37,726 nucleotides of DNA, taken from contig CAMFLD010000001.1 of NCBI GenBank assembly GCA_945957245.1, positions 1 through 37,726 on the forward strand, read 5' to 3'. The stretch comes from an uncultured Flavobacterium sp. (GTDB lineage Bacteria; Bacteroidota; Bacteroidia; Flavobacteriales; Flavobacteriaceae). Positions 24,969-33,403 of the stretch are shown piece after piece. Position 1 is the stretch's first letter. Every line of letters begins with the position of its first letter. The position numbers and the translations under genes are program-made. The notes under the pieces were generated by a model that saw only the letters and a program-made list of their open reading frames with translations, did no database searches and was not told where the DNA came from.

Positions 24969-26312
24969 ATGTCACAAAGTATCAACGCATTTATGGACAT
25001 GGTTGCTCAAAGAAACGGCCATGAAACAGAATTTATGCAAGCAGTTATGGAAGTAGCGGAAACCGTAATTCCATTTATCGAACAAAATAAAAAATACCAA
25101 AACAAAATGCTCTTGGAGCGCATGGTAGAACCTGAAAGAGTAATCATGTTCCGCGTAAGCTGGATTGATGATGCAGGCAATACTCAGGTTAACCGTGGAT
25201 ACAGAATCCAAATGAACTCTGCAATTGGGCCATACAAAGGAGGAATCCGTTTCCACCCTTCTGTAAACCTGAGCATCCTTAAATTCCTGGCATTTGAACA
25301 AACATTTAAAAATAGTTTGACCACATTACCAATGGGTGGTGGAAAAGGAGGTTCTGATTTTGACCCTAAAGGTAAATCGGAAAATGAAATTATGAAATTC
25401 TGCCAGGCATTCATGACTGAATTGTCAAAACATATTGGTGCTGATACTGACGTTCCTGCCGGAGATATTGGTGTTGGAGGAAGAGAAGTTGGCTATATGT
25501 TTGGTCAGTACAAAAGACTAAGAAATGAATTTACGGGTGTATTAACCGGAAAAGGAATCACTTTTGGAGGTTCGTTAATCCGTCCTGAAGCTACAGGATA
25601 TGGTGATGTGTACTTTGCACAAAGTATGTTGGCCACCAAAGGACAAAGCTTTGAAGGAAAAACAGTTGTAATTTCAGGTTCCGGTAACGTAGCTCAATAC
25701 GCTTGTGAAAAAGCAACCCAATTAGGAGGAAAAGTAGTTACACTTTCTGACTCTGCCGGTTATATCTACGATGAAGAAGGAATCACTGCTGAAAAACTGG
25801 CTCACGTAATGCAGATTAAAAATGTGGATTATGCCCGTATTAGTGAATATGTAAAAAAATACCCTAATGCTAAATATGTTGCAGGAAAACGTCCTTGGGA
25901 AGTTAAATGCGACGTAGCATTGCCTTGCGCAACTCAAAACGAATTAAATGGAGACGAAGCTAAAATGCTTATCGCTAACGGATGTATCTGTGTAGCCGAA
26001 GGAGCGAATATGCCATCTACTCCTGAAGCAGTAGCTGAATTTTTAAAAGCAAAAATTCTTTTTGCTCCGGGTAAAGCTTCTAATGCCGGTGGAGTTGCTA
26101 CTTCTGGTCTCGAAATGTCTCAAAACTCTTTACGTTTGAGCTGGACTTCAGAAGAAGTTGACCAACGTTTGAAAAACATTATGGCCAATATCCATGAAGC
26201 TTGCGTAAAATATGGTACAGACGCAAACGGATATACTGATTATGTAAAAGGTGCCAACATTGCCGGATTCGTAAAAGTTGCCGACGCCATGCTTGCACAA
26301 GGAATCGTATAA
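24969..26312 (+). CDS. gdhA: NADP-specific glutamate dehydrogenase
   Basis: The product is a 447-residue hexameric-type enzyme for reductive amination of 2-oxoglutarate with ammonium, the usual assimilatory GDH. Substrate-site lysines lie in GPYKGGIRFHPS and LPMGGGKGGSDFDPKGKS, and PAGDIGVGGREVGYMFG carries the catalytic Asp. The Rossmann loop GSGNVAQYACEKA is followed by the strand end TLSDSAGYIYD. A Ser-rich end with no acidic residue at the 2'-hydroxyl position fits NADP rather than NAD. The length is typical of the class I (about 450-residue) enzyme. It is monocistronic, with a promoter box 47 bases upstream and a strong terminator immediately downstream. Confidence 0.96.
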   Translation: MSQSINAFMDMVAQRNGHETEFMQAVMEVAETVIPFIEQNKKYQNKMLLERMVEPERVIMFRVSWIDDAGNTQVNRGYRIQMNSAIGPYKGGIRFHPSVNLSILKFLAFEQTFKNSLTTLPMGGGKGGSDFDPKGKSENEIMKFCQAFMTELSKHIGADTDVPAGDIGVGGREVGYMFGQYKRLRNEFTGVLTGKGITFGGSLIRPEATGYGDVYFAQSMLATKGQSFEGKTVVISGSGNVAQYACEKATQLGGKVVTLSDSAGYIYDEEGITAEKLAHVMQIKNVDYARISEYVKKYPNAKYVAGKRPWEVKCDVALPCATQNELNGDEAKMLIANGCICVAEGANMPSTPEAVAEFLKAKILFAPGKASNAGGVATSGLEMSQNSLRLSWTSEEVDQRLKNIMANIHEACVKYGTDANGYTDYVKGANIAGFVKVADAMLAQGIV

Positions 26313-26336
26313 TAAATACAACCAACCTAAACCCTT

Positions 26337-26366
26337 AAAATGCCGTCATTAATGATGGCATTTTTT
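26337..26366 (+). terminator. gdhA terminator
   Basis: AAAATGCCGTCATT pairs with AATGATGGCATTTT (one G-U) and is followed by T-rich sequence (26361-26366). It lies 24 bases after the gdhA stop. Confidence 0.9.
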
Positions 26367-26383
26367 GTTTGACATACAACAAA

Positions 26384-26413
26384 TTGTCAGTTTTTGCGTT
26401 TATGTTATATTTG
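26384..26413 (+). promoter_or_regulatory. Promoter of the porZ-like gene
   Basis: TTG (26384-26386), a 19-base spacer and TATATTTG (26406-26413) form a full Bacteroidota promoter. Translation from an upstream ATG at 26369 would start before the promoter, so ATG 26432 is the start. Confidence 0.7.
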
Positions 26414-26431
26414 TATACTAATTGCTATCAG

Positions 26432-28714
26432 ATGAAAAAGTGCTTTTTGTGGATTACAGTATTACTATTCCAAATTGGATATGCACAACTATATCCCAAT
26501 TGGAAAGGGTACTCTTCTTATAACAGCATCAAAGACATCTCAGAATCAAGCACCAAACTTTATGCTGCAGCTGAAAATGCACTTTTTACAGAAGACATAA
26601 ACAGCGGCGAACTTAAAACCTACAATACCGTTGACGGACTTTCAGGTCAAACCATCTCTGCCATGTATCATAGTGAAACCTTTAACCGAACCATTATTGG
26701 TTATCAAAATGGATTAATGGTTGTAATCAATGATACTGATGGAACTACACTCAATGTAGTTGACATCATAAACAAAAATATCCCGTCCAACATCAAGAGA
26801 ATCAATCATTTCATGGAATATAATGGTATACTTTATATTTCTTGCGATTTTGGAATTGTTCAATACAAATTAAATACTTTAGAATTTGGCGACACTTATT
26901 TTATAGGTCCAAGCGGACAGGAAATAAGAGTATTTCAAACCACTGTTTATAACAACGAAATCTATGCTGTAACCCAATATTACGGAATTAGAAAAGCTGC
27001 TGTCAACAATCCTAACTTAATCGATTTTGCTCAATGGCAGGTATTTGATGCCGGTTATTGGCTAGGCATTGTTACTTTTGGCAACCAATTGGTTATTTTA
27101 AATTCAAACAACAATATATACAAAAATAATGGTTCCGGCTTTCAACAGGTTGGAGCTCTTGGTGAAACCGGACTGGATATCCGTTCGGGTCAAAACTACA
27201 TGACTGTTACCGGGGCAGGAAAAACATTGATTTTTAATTCCTCATTAAATCTGGTTACTACAATACTTAATTCTCAGGTTACCTCTATTCCGGTTACCTT
27301 TAACTGTGCTTCAGTTATTGGCTCAACTATTTTTATAGGTACCAATGAAAATGGAATCCTGTCATCGACAATAAGTTCTCCAACCAGCTTCCAGTTCATA
27401 ATGCCAAGCGGCCCTATGATGAATAATATGTTTTCAATCAATAATTCCTCTTCGAACCTCTGGGCCGTATATGGTGGTTATGATGTTACGTACAATCCAT
27501 ATACATATATTGGCTTTAATCTAAACGAATTTGGTGTAAGCAAGTACAACGAAACCAACGGCTGGCTTAACATCCCTTACAGTGCCGTGCTTGGAGCAAA
27601 AGCCATTGTACGTATTGCTGTAAATCCTAATGATGAAAACAAGGTTTACATGGCTTCTTATAACAATGGTTTACTTGAAATACTAAATGATATCCCTACC
27701 ACTCTTTATGATAACTCAGCAAACAGTACTTTTGAAGGTTCCGGTCCAAGAGCAAACAGTACAGCATTTGATAAAAATGGAAATCTATGGCTTACCGAAA
27801 GCAGGGTTAAGCATGGACTTCATGTAAAAAAGGCCGGTGGTGGTTGGCAAAGCTATGATATGGAATCCATCCTAACGGATTATGCCAGTAATGACTTTTG
27901 TAAAATTGCCATCGATAGAAACGGCACAAAATGGATTGCCAGTTACAAGAACGGAGTAATTGCCTTTAATGAAACAGGCAACATCGGCTTCAGGAAATTA
28001 TCAGAAGGCAGTGATTTAGGAAACCTTCCCTCCATTGATGTACGTGCTATTGCTGTGGATAACCGAAGTCAGGTTTGGATAGGAACTAACAGAGGATTAA
28101 GAGTACTTTCGAGCACCGGAGCCTACAACAACACTGATCAGATGAAGGCTAATCCAATTATCATTTCGGAAAATGGTGTAGGACAGGAACTTTTATATGA
28201 GCAATTTATTACAGACATAGCTGTCAACGGTTCCAACCAGAAATGGATTTCTACTGCTGACTCAGGTGTTTTTCTTTTTTCATCGGATGGACAGCAGACT
28301 ATCTATCATTTTACAACAGATAATTCGCCTCTACCGAGCAATGTAGTGAACGATATTGAAATCAATGCTGCTTCCGGAGAAGTTTTTTTTGCAACTGATA
28401 AAGGTTTGGTTTCTTTTAAGGGAACTTCAACAAAACCTGCAGAAAACCTTGATGCTGTTTATGTTTATCCTAATCCCGTAAGGCCCGGTTTTGAGGGAAC
28501 CGTAAAGATAGCCGGACTGATTTCTAAAGCCAATATCAAAATCACCGATATCGAAGGTAATCTTGTTTACGAAACTACTTCAGAAGGTGGTACAATCGAA
28601 TGGGACACTACTGCATTTGGAAAGTATAAAGTAGCTTCAGGAGTTTACATGATATTTGTTGCAGCCGAAGATGCTTCGGAAACTGCTGTGAAGAAAGTAA
28701 TGATTGTCCGATAA
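26432..28714 (+). CDS. porZ: PorZ-like T9SS surface protein (two-propeller, type A C-terminal domain)
   Basis: The 760-residue product has a signal peptide (KKCFLWITVLLFQIGYAQ) and repeated two-component-regulator-propeller-like blades. Examples are VDGLSGQTISAMYHSE, ENALFTEDINSGELKTY, NGNLWLTES, NGTKWIASYKNGVIAF and SQVWIGTNRGLRVLS. A T9SS type A tail follows (YVYPNPVRPGFEGTVKI ... GVYMIFVAAE ... KKVMIVR, about the last 85 residues). In P. gingivalis PorZ is a surface part of the attachment complex with the sortase PorU and binds A-LPS. A PorZ-like gene next to recO, as here, fits what I recall of flavobacterial gene order, although P. gingivalis-type A-LPS modification is not established for this organism. 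The start is set by the promoter at 26384-26413. Confidence 0.8.
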   Translation: MKKCFLWITVLLFQIGYAQLYPNWKGYSSYNSIKDISESSTKLYAAAENALFTEDINSGELKTYNTVDGLSGQTISAMYHSETFNRTIIGYQNGLMVVINDTDGTTLNVVDIINKNIPSNIKRINHFMEYNGILYISCDFGIVQYKLNTLEFGDTYFIGPSGQEIRVFQTTVYNNEIYAVTQYYGIRKAAVNNPNLIDFAQWQVFDAGYWLGIVTFGNQLVILNSNNNIYKNNGSGFQQVGALGETGLDIRSGQNYMTVTGAGKTLIFNSSLNLVTTILNSQVTSIPVTFNCASVIGSTIFIGTNENGILSSTISSPTSFQFIMPSGPMMNNMFSINNSSSNLWAVYGGYDVTYNPYTYIGFNLNEFGVSKYNETNGWLNIPYSAVLGAKAIVRIAVNPNDENKVYMASYNNGLLEILNDIPTTLYDNSANSTFEGSGPRANSTAFDKNGNLWLTESRVKHGLHVKKAGGGWQSYDMESILTDYASNDFCKIAIDRNGTKWIASYKNGVIAFNETGNIGFRKLSEGSDLGNLPSIDVRAIAVDNRSQVWIGTNRGLRVLSSTGAYNNTDQMKANPIIISENGVGQELLYEQFITDIAVNGSNQKWISTADSGVFLFSSDGQQTIYHFTTDNSPLPSNVVNDIEINAASGEVFFATDKGLVSFKGTSTKPAENLDAVYVYPNPVRPGFEGTVKIAGLISKANIKITDIEGNLVYETTSEGGTIEWDTTAFGKYKVASGVYMIFVAAEDASETAVKKVMIVR

Positions 28715-28744
28715 TTGTGAATTTCATTTATATTCACTTTTCAA

Positions 28745-29458
28745 ATGTTAGTCAAAACCAAAGCCATAGTCATTTCATCATTAAAATATCACGAAAAAAG
28801 CCTGATAGTGAAATGCCTGACGCAATCTGACGGACTCAAAAGCTATTTTGTCCCCAATGCTTTTTCGGCCAGGAAATCAAATCAAAAAATTGCCTATTTT
28901 CAGCCGCTTTCCATTCTTGAAATAGAGGCAAATCACAAAAACAAAGGCACTTTAGAACATTTTAAGGAAATCCGCTTGGCTCATGCCTATCAAACCGTTT
29001 CCAGTAACATTGCTAAGAGCAGCATTGCGATATTCCTGTCGGAAATCATCCATCATTGTCTTCATGAAGAAGAAAAAAATGAAGCTCTTTTTGAGTTTTT
29101 GGAATCTGCCTTATTATGGTTTGATGCGCATGATGAAATGTCCAATTTCCATTTAATTTTAATGCTTGAAATGACAAAATTTCTTGGCTTTTATCCTGAC
29201 ACTTCTGAAATCAGCCTTGGTTTCTTTGATAGTAAAGAAGGTGTTTTTTCAACCTTTCAGGGCACTAATTGCTTTAGCGAACATGAAACATTTCTCTTCA
29301 AAAAATTAATCGCTTTAAAATTTGATTCCGACCAAAAGGTTTTTTCAGGAAGCGAAAGACAAATGCTTCTTAAAATACTGCTTCAATACTACGCTGCTCA
29401 TTTGGATGGATTTAAAAAACCAAAATCTTTGGAGGTATTAAGGGAGATTTTTGCCTAA
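28745..29458 (+). CDS. recO: DNA repair protein RecO
   Basis: The 237-residue product begins with the RecO OB-fold strand set (KTKAIVISSLKYHEKSLIVKCLTQSDGLKSYFVPNAF). A helical C-terminal domain follows, including LEMTKFLGFYPD and a C-terminal helix LLQYYAAHLDGFKKPKSLEVL. RecO works with RecR to load RecA on SSB-coated DNA in gap repair. The C-terminal zinc-finger cysteines found in some RecO proteins are absent. It follows the porZ-like gene after 30 bases. A weak hairpin (GTGAAT/ATTCAC, 28717-28737, then TTTT) sits in that gap and could attenuate read-through. Confidence 0.88.
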   Translation: MLVKTKAIVISSLKYHEKSLIVKCLTQSDGLKSYFVPNAFSARKSNQKIAYFQPLSILEIEANHKNKGTLEHFKEIRLAHAYQTVSSNIAKSSIAIFLSEIIHHCLHEEEKNEALFEFLESALLWFDAHDEMSNFHLILMLEMTKFLGFYPDTSEISLGFFDSKEGVFSTFQGTNCFSEHETFLFKKLIALKFDSDQKVFSGSERQMLLKILLQYYAAHLDGFKKPKSLEVLREIFA

Positions 29459-29540
29459 GCTATTTTTTTTAAAAGGATTTTTATTGTTAATTAGCACCTT
29501 TAGCCAAAACAGTCTCAACCCTATTTTTAAGTGTTCACTT

Positions 29541-31415
29541 ATGAATAAATTAATTATTGTTGCTCTTCTCTGTATCGGTTTTAGTGGAAAGAGTCAAAGC
29601 ACTAAACAGAAACCCTACGTCATATACAAGGAAGATTACTATACTATTGATGTAAAAAGCAACAAACTTTCGGTCGTGTTATTTTCCCAGGAGCGAAAAT
29701 TTGTCGGCGACAAAGACAATCCGTTTGTGAACCAAAATACTATAAATTATACCGCTTCCTTTGAAGAGGTAAGTGATATTGATGCGTTTACCATTTCATC
29801 AAAAAAAGATAGGGAGAAAGTACATTCTATCCGTACTGATGACCGTGAAATCGATGGCGTTTTTTACCATGATATGAAATCAAAAATTTATGGATTTCCA
29901 AATTTAAAGGATGATTCCGAAACGTACACTTCATTTAAAAAGACCTTCAAAGTTCCACAATTACTAGACACTTATTATTTCAAGGATAACATTGATTGTA
30001 AGGATTCAAAAGTAACACTCAAGGTTTCTAACAAAGTGAACGTTGGTTACCTGCTTCATGGTGATGACACTGATTTAATACAATTTACCACCAAAAAAGA
30101 AGGCGACTATACCCTATATACCTGGCAATTGCTCAACAGTACTAAGGTTGATTACTTTGAAGATGCCCCTAATCCTTCATATTTTCTGCCTCACCTGATT
30201 TTTTATATCAAAAATTACACTAATGATTCAGGGCAACAGGAAGTATTGGGTTCAGTAGATAATTTGTATAAATATTATTATCAGACTTTAAAAGACATCA
30301 ACAAAACAGATCAGTCAGCTCTTAAAATGCAAACTGATAACCTAACAAAAGGGCTTACCACCGATTCCGAAAAAGCCAAAGCCATTTTTGATTACGTACA
30401 GACCAAAGTACATTATGTAGCTTTTGAAGACGGAATGGGCGGTTTTATTCCCAGAGATGCTGCAGAAGTTTTCCAGAAAAAATATGGCGACTGCAAAGAC
30501 ATGGCCAACATTTTGAATGAAATGCTTCATTATGCCGGCATAGAATCCCATACTGCCTGGATTGGAACACGTCATAATAATTACTCTTATAAAGATGTAC
30601 CAACGCCTATTGTGGACAACCACATGATTGCTGTGGCCAAAATTGAGGGTAAAAACATTTTCCTTGATGCCACAGGCCAGTTTGTTATTTTCCCGGGCTT
30701 TACACCATTTATTCAGGGAAAAGAAGCTTTGCTTAAAATAGATGAAAATAACTATACCATTTTACAGGTACCTGTAATTGCTGCCGAAGAAAATAGTACT
30801 CATGCCAAGATTCAGTATCATTTTGATGGCAATAAGATTGTTGGGAATTCCTTTTTTGAACTTAAAGGATTTTCAAAAATGCGGTTTGTAGGTTCTTATA
30901 AGTATGCTCTGGAAAAAGAAAAAAGAGTAAAAGAATACCTGTCCCGTTTCATCGAAAGTATCAACACTTCAGGTATCGAAGTCAAAAATGATGATTCAAG
31001 TCAGAATCCTTTGGAACTAAAAAACAGTTTTGATCTTGAAAAATGGTCGAAAACTGTTGATAACCAAATCATCTTCAAACCCATTTTGCTTTTTCCTTAT
31101 TCCAATCAACGTATTGATACTGAAAAACGTAAAATTCCGGTGGAATTCGAATTTAAACAATCTTATGATTTTGAATATGAAATCACGATTCCTGATGGAT
31201 ATAAACTCGAGTTCAAACCGGAGAATTATGAATTCAGCAATGACCTGCTTTTTGCTAAGATTACTTATACACAGAACAACAACAAACTGCTGATAAATCA
31301 AAAGATAAAAATGAACACTCTTTTAATCGAAAGAAGCCAATTTACAGATTGGAACACCGCTGTAAAAAATATTACCAAACAATACAATCAGAACATTATA
31401 CTGTCTAAATCATGA
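29541..31415 (+). CDS. DUF3857 transglutaminase-like exported protein, intact catalytic triad
   Basis: Starting at ATG 29541 the product is 624 residues with a signal peptide (NKLIIVALLCIGFSGKSQ). An N-terminal DUF3857-type beta domain precedes a transglutaminase-like core. The core shows Cys318 (KKYGDCKDMANILNEML), His361 (VDNHMIAVAKI) and Asp376 (IFLDATGQF), the full papain-like triad. A beta-rich C-terminal domain follows. The frame is open back to 29451 inside recO, but only the 29541 start gives a proper signal peptide. Family members are periplasmic or surface proteins of unknown substrate; crosslinking or peptidase activity is possible. Its stop overlaps the start of a second DUF3857 gene, so the two products are likely made in linked amounts. 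Confidence 0.85.
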   Translation: MNKLIIVALLCIGFSGKSQSTKQKPYVIYKEDYYTIDVKSNKLSVVLFSQERKFVGDKDNPFVNQNTINYTASFEEVSDIDAFTISSKKDREKVHSIRTDDREIDGVFYHDMKSKIYGFPNLKDDSETYTSFKKTFKVPQLLDTYYFKDNIDCKDSKVTLKVSNKVNVGYLLHGDDTDLIQFTTKKEGDYTLYTWQLLNSTKVDYFEDAPNPSYFLPHLIFYIKNYTNDSGQQEVLGSVDNLYKYYYQTLKDINKTDQSALKMQTDNLTKGLTTDSEKAKAIFDYVQTKVHYVAFEDGMGGFIPRDAAEVFQKKYGDCKDMANILNEMLHYAGIESHTAWIGTRHNNYSYKDVPTPIVDNHMIAVAKIEGKNIFLDATGQFVIFPGFTPFIQGKEALLKIDENNYTILQVPVIAAEENSTHAKIQYHFDGNKIVGNSFFELKGFSKMRFVGSYKYALEKEKRVKEYLSRFIESINTSGIEVKNDDSSQNPLELKNSFDLEKWSKTVDNQIIFKPILLFPYSNQRIDTEKRKIPVEFEFKQSYDFEYEITIPDGYKLEFKPENYEFSNDLLFAKITYTQNNNKLLINQKIKMNTLLIERSQFTDWNTAVKNITKQYNQNIILSKS

Positions 31416-33313
31416 TAAAGAAAAGCACTCTTTTTTTACTTTTATTCCTATGTCAATTTGCTTTTTCGCAAGTTGAAGAAGTCAAAAACTACGAATGGGA
31501 TGCCGTACCTAAATTTGCCGAAATACCTAACGAATTTCTTAGCTACCCTGCCGTGGTTTTAAAAGATGACCGGTTTTACGATAATCGTGTAGGTTATTAT
31601 GCTTATAAAGGTTTTGTGGTGAAACACTGCGCCATCAAACTGCTTACAGATGAAGGTGTAAATAATTTCAACAAGGTTAATATCAATAAGAAATATGTTC
31701 GTGATTACCGTGATATAAGAGCCCGGGTAATTAAGCCTAATGGCAAAATCAATGAACTTCCGCAAGATAAAATCATTGAAAAAGATAATTCTGATGAACG
31801 GCAGTTTGTTTTTGAAGGAGTTGAAAAAGGCGATATTATTGAATACTATTATGTAATCAAAGATTATCCAGATTTTTCAGGGGTGGAGTATTTTCAACGC
31901 ACCATTCCGGTTGTAGAATGTAAGTTCCAAATCAATGTAATCCCACAAACTATTACCTATGCCTATGGATATAATGGTATGATGGAAGCATCGACAAACC
32001 GTCAAAAAATATTTAAGGCAACAAATCTGCCGGCATATAAATTTGAGCTTAATGCAACCAATTACGCTAATCTGGCTAAGGTTTATTATTTCACACGCAC
32101 ATTCAGTTATGATTTTGAGAACTTCTATCGCGATCTGGTTTCTTATGCAGATGGTACGAATGCTAAATCTATGGTAAAAGGATTAATCAACGACCTTAAA
32201 TTAGATGATACTTCAATACCCTTAGATGAAAGACTCAAAAAGATGGATATTTATCTGAAAACCAACGTCGAACTAGATAATCAAACCAATTATAAAAAGG
32301 TTTTTGAAGACAAAAAAATTACGCCTAAAATGGTTTTAAACCTCTACAAGGATGTACTTGATTATCTTCAGGTCAAATACAAATTAATCGCTTCTACAGA
32401 CAAGTTTGAAGATCATTTAGATCAAAAACATGTAGTTCCGGGTTCACTTTCAGAAATTATGATTTTTATTCCGGAAACCAAAAAGCTATTATCGCCTTTT
32501 TACTACTGGATGCCTTACGGTCCGGCAAGCAATAATTGTGTAAATAACGAAGCTGTGATGTTTTATACTGAAGGAAAATATACTGCAACAACTAATGTTT
32601 ATTATGATTTTATTATTGTAGACAGCCCTTCTGTAGATGATAACCTTGTACGAACCACAAGTGATATTACCATTGACGATGATATGGAAACCGTTACCGT
32701 AAATAAAAAAATGGAAACAACAGGCTATCGTTCCTTCTATTCAAGATATTACATAAAACATGTCCCTGAAGACAAAGTGAAAAAGTATGTCCAAAACAAT
32801 GTTTTTGAGGACGTTGATGTTGAAATTAAAGACTATAAAATATCCAACAAGGAATACGAAAACAATTATGATAATGCTAAGCCATTTACCTTTGACACCA
32901 AAGTTCAGGTAAAAGAAGCGTGGCTGGAAAATGCCGGAAAAAATTATCTGTTTTCTATTGGAAAAGTTCTTGGAAAACAAACCGACCTGTATCAGGAAAA
33001 AGAAAGAAAATATCCAGTCGATTTATACTATCCGAAAAAATATATTCATTTCATAAATCTGACCATTCCAAAAGGTTATACAGTTAAAAGCACTGACAAT
33101 TTAGTATTCAGCAGGCAGATGAAAGATGATAAAAATGAGGAAGTTATCGGCAGTTTTATATCCTCTGCGAAAGTTGAAGGCAACATACTGAAAATATCCA
33201 TTGAAGAGTTCTATAATTTCACGCATCTTGAGGTAAACCGATATAATGAATACCGTGATTTAATCAATACTGCCTTTGATTTTTACAAATCATCATTGAT
33301 TTTGTCAAAATAG
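31412..33313 (+). CDS. DUF3857 protein, probable inactive transglutaminase-fold paralogue
   Basis: The 633-residue product has a signal peptide (IKKSTLFLLLFLCQFAFSQ) and a clear DUF3857 region (KHCAIKLLTDEGVNNFNKVNI, RDIRARVIKPNGKINELPQDKI, FVFEGVEKGDIIEYYYVIKDYP). Where the partner gene has YGDCKDMANIL, this one reads KITPKMVLNLYKDVLDYLQV, with no Cys. The His and Asp positions are not recognisable either, so catalysis by the usual triad is unlikely. Its ATG overlaps the preceding TGA (ATGA at 31412-31415), so the pair is translationally coupled. A plausible reading is a catalytically dead partner or scaffold for the active protein; that is inference. No terminator is seen before ileS. Confidence 0.8.
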   Translation: MIKKSTLFLLLFLCQFAFSQVEEVKNYEWDAVPKFAEIPNEFLSYPAVVLKDDRFYDNRVGYYAYKGFVVKHCAIKLLTDEGVNNFNKVNINKKYVRDYRDIRARVIKPNGKINELPQDKIIEKDNSDERQFVFEGVEKGDIIEYYYVIKDYPDFSGVEYFQRTIPVVECKFQINVIPQTITYAYGYNGMMEASTNRQKIFKATNLPAYKFELNATNYANLAKVYYFTRTFSYDFENFYRDLVSYADGTNAKSMVKGLINDLKLDDTSIPLDERLKKMDIYLKTNVELDNQTNYKKVFEDKKITPKMVLNLYKDVLDYLQVKYKLIASTDKFEDHLDQKHVVPGSLSEIMIFIPETKKLLSPFYYWMPYGPASNNCVNNEAVMFYTEGKYTATTNVYYDFIIVDSPSVDDNLVRTTSDITIDDDMETVTVNKKMETTGYRSFYSRYYIKHVPEDKVKKYVQNNVFEDVDVEIKDYKISNKEYENNYDNAKPFTFDTKVQVKEAWLENAGKNYLFSIGKVLGKQTDLYQEKERKYPVDLYYPKKYIHFINLTIPKGYTVKSTDNLVFSRQMKDDKNEEVIGSFISSAKVEGNILKISIEEFYNFTHLEVNRYNEYRDLINTAFDFYKSSLILSK

Positions 33314-33346
33314 ACTCTTAACGCCTGTAACTTTTGCCTTCCTTCT

Positions 33347-33377
33347 TTTGCCTTTTTACTTATAATCACTACTTTCG
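33347..33377 (+). promoter_or_regulatory. ileS promoter
   Basis: TTTG (33347-33350), a 19-base spacer and TACTTTCG (33370-33377, one mismatch to TAnnTTTG). Transcription would start near 33381, giving a leader of about 23 bases. No T-box-like structure is present. Confidence 0.5.
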
Positions 33378-33403
33378 CAGACTGATTTAAGAAAACGACA
33401 AAA

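Noticed and set aside
28717..28741. Hairpin GTGAAT/ATTCAC plus TTTT between the porZ-like gene and recO as a terminator
   Set aside because: The stem is only 6 bp, AT-rich and with a 9-base loop; too weak to call. Mentioned only as a possible attenuator.
31017..31301. Overlapping frames on both strands in the DUF3857 gene
   Set aside because: Shadows of the real reading frame, which has a signal peptide and catalytic motifs.
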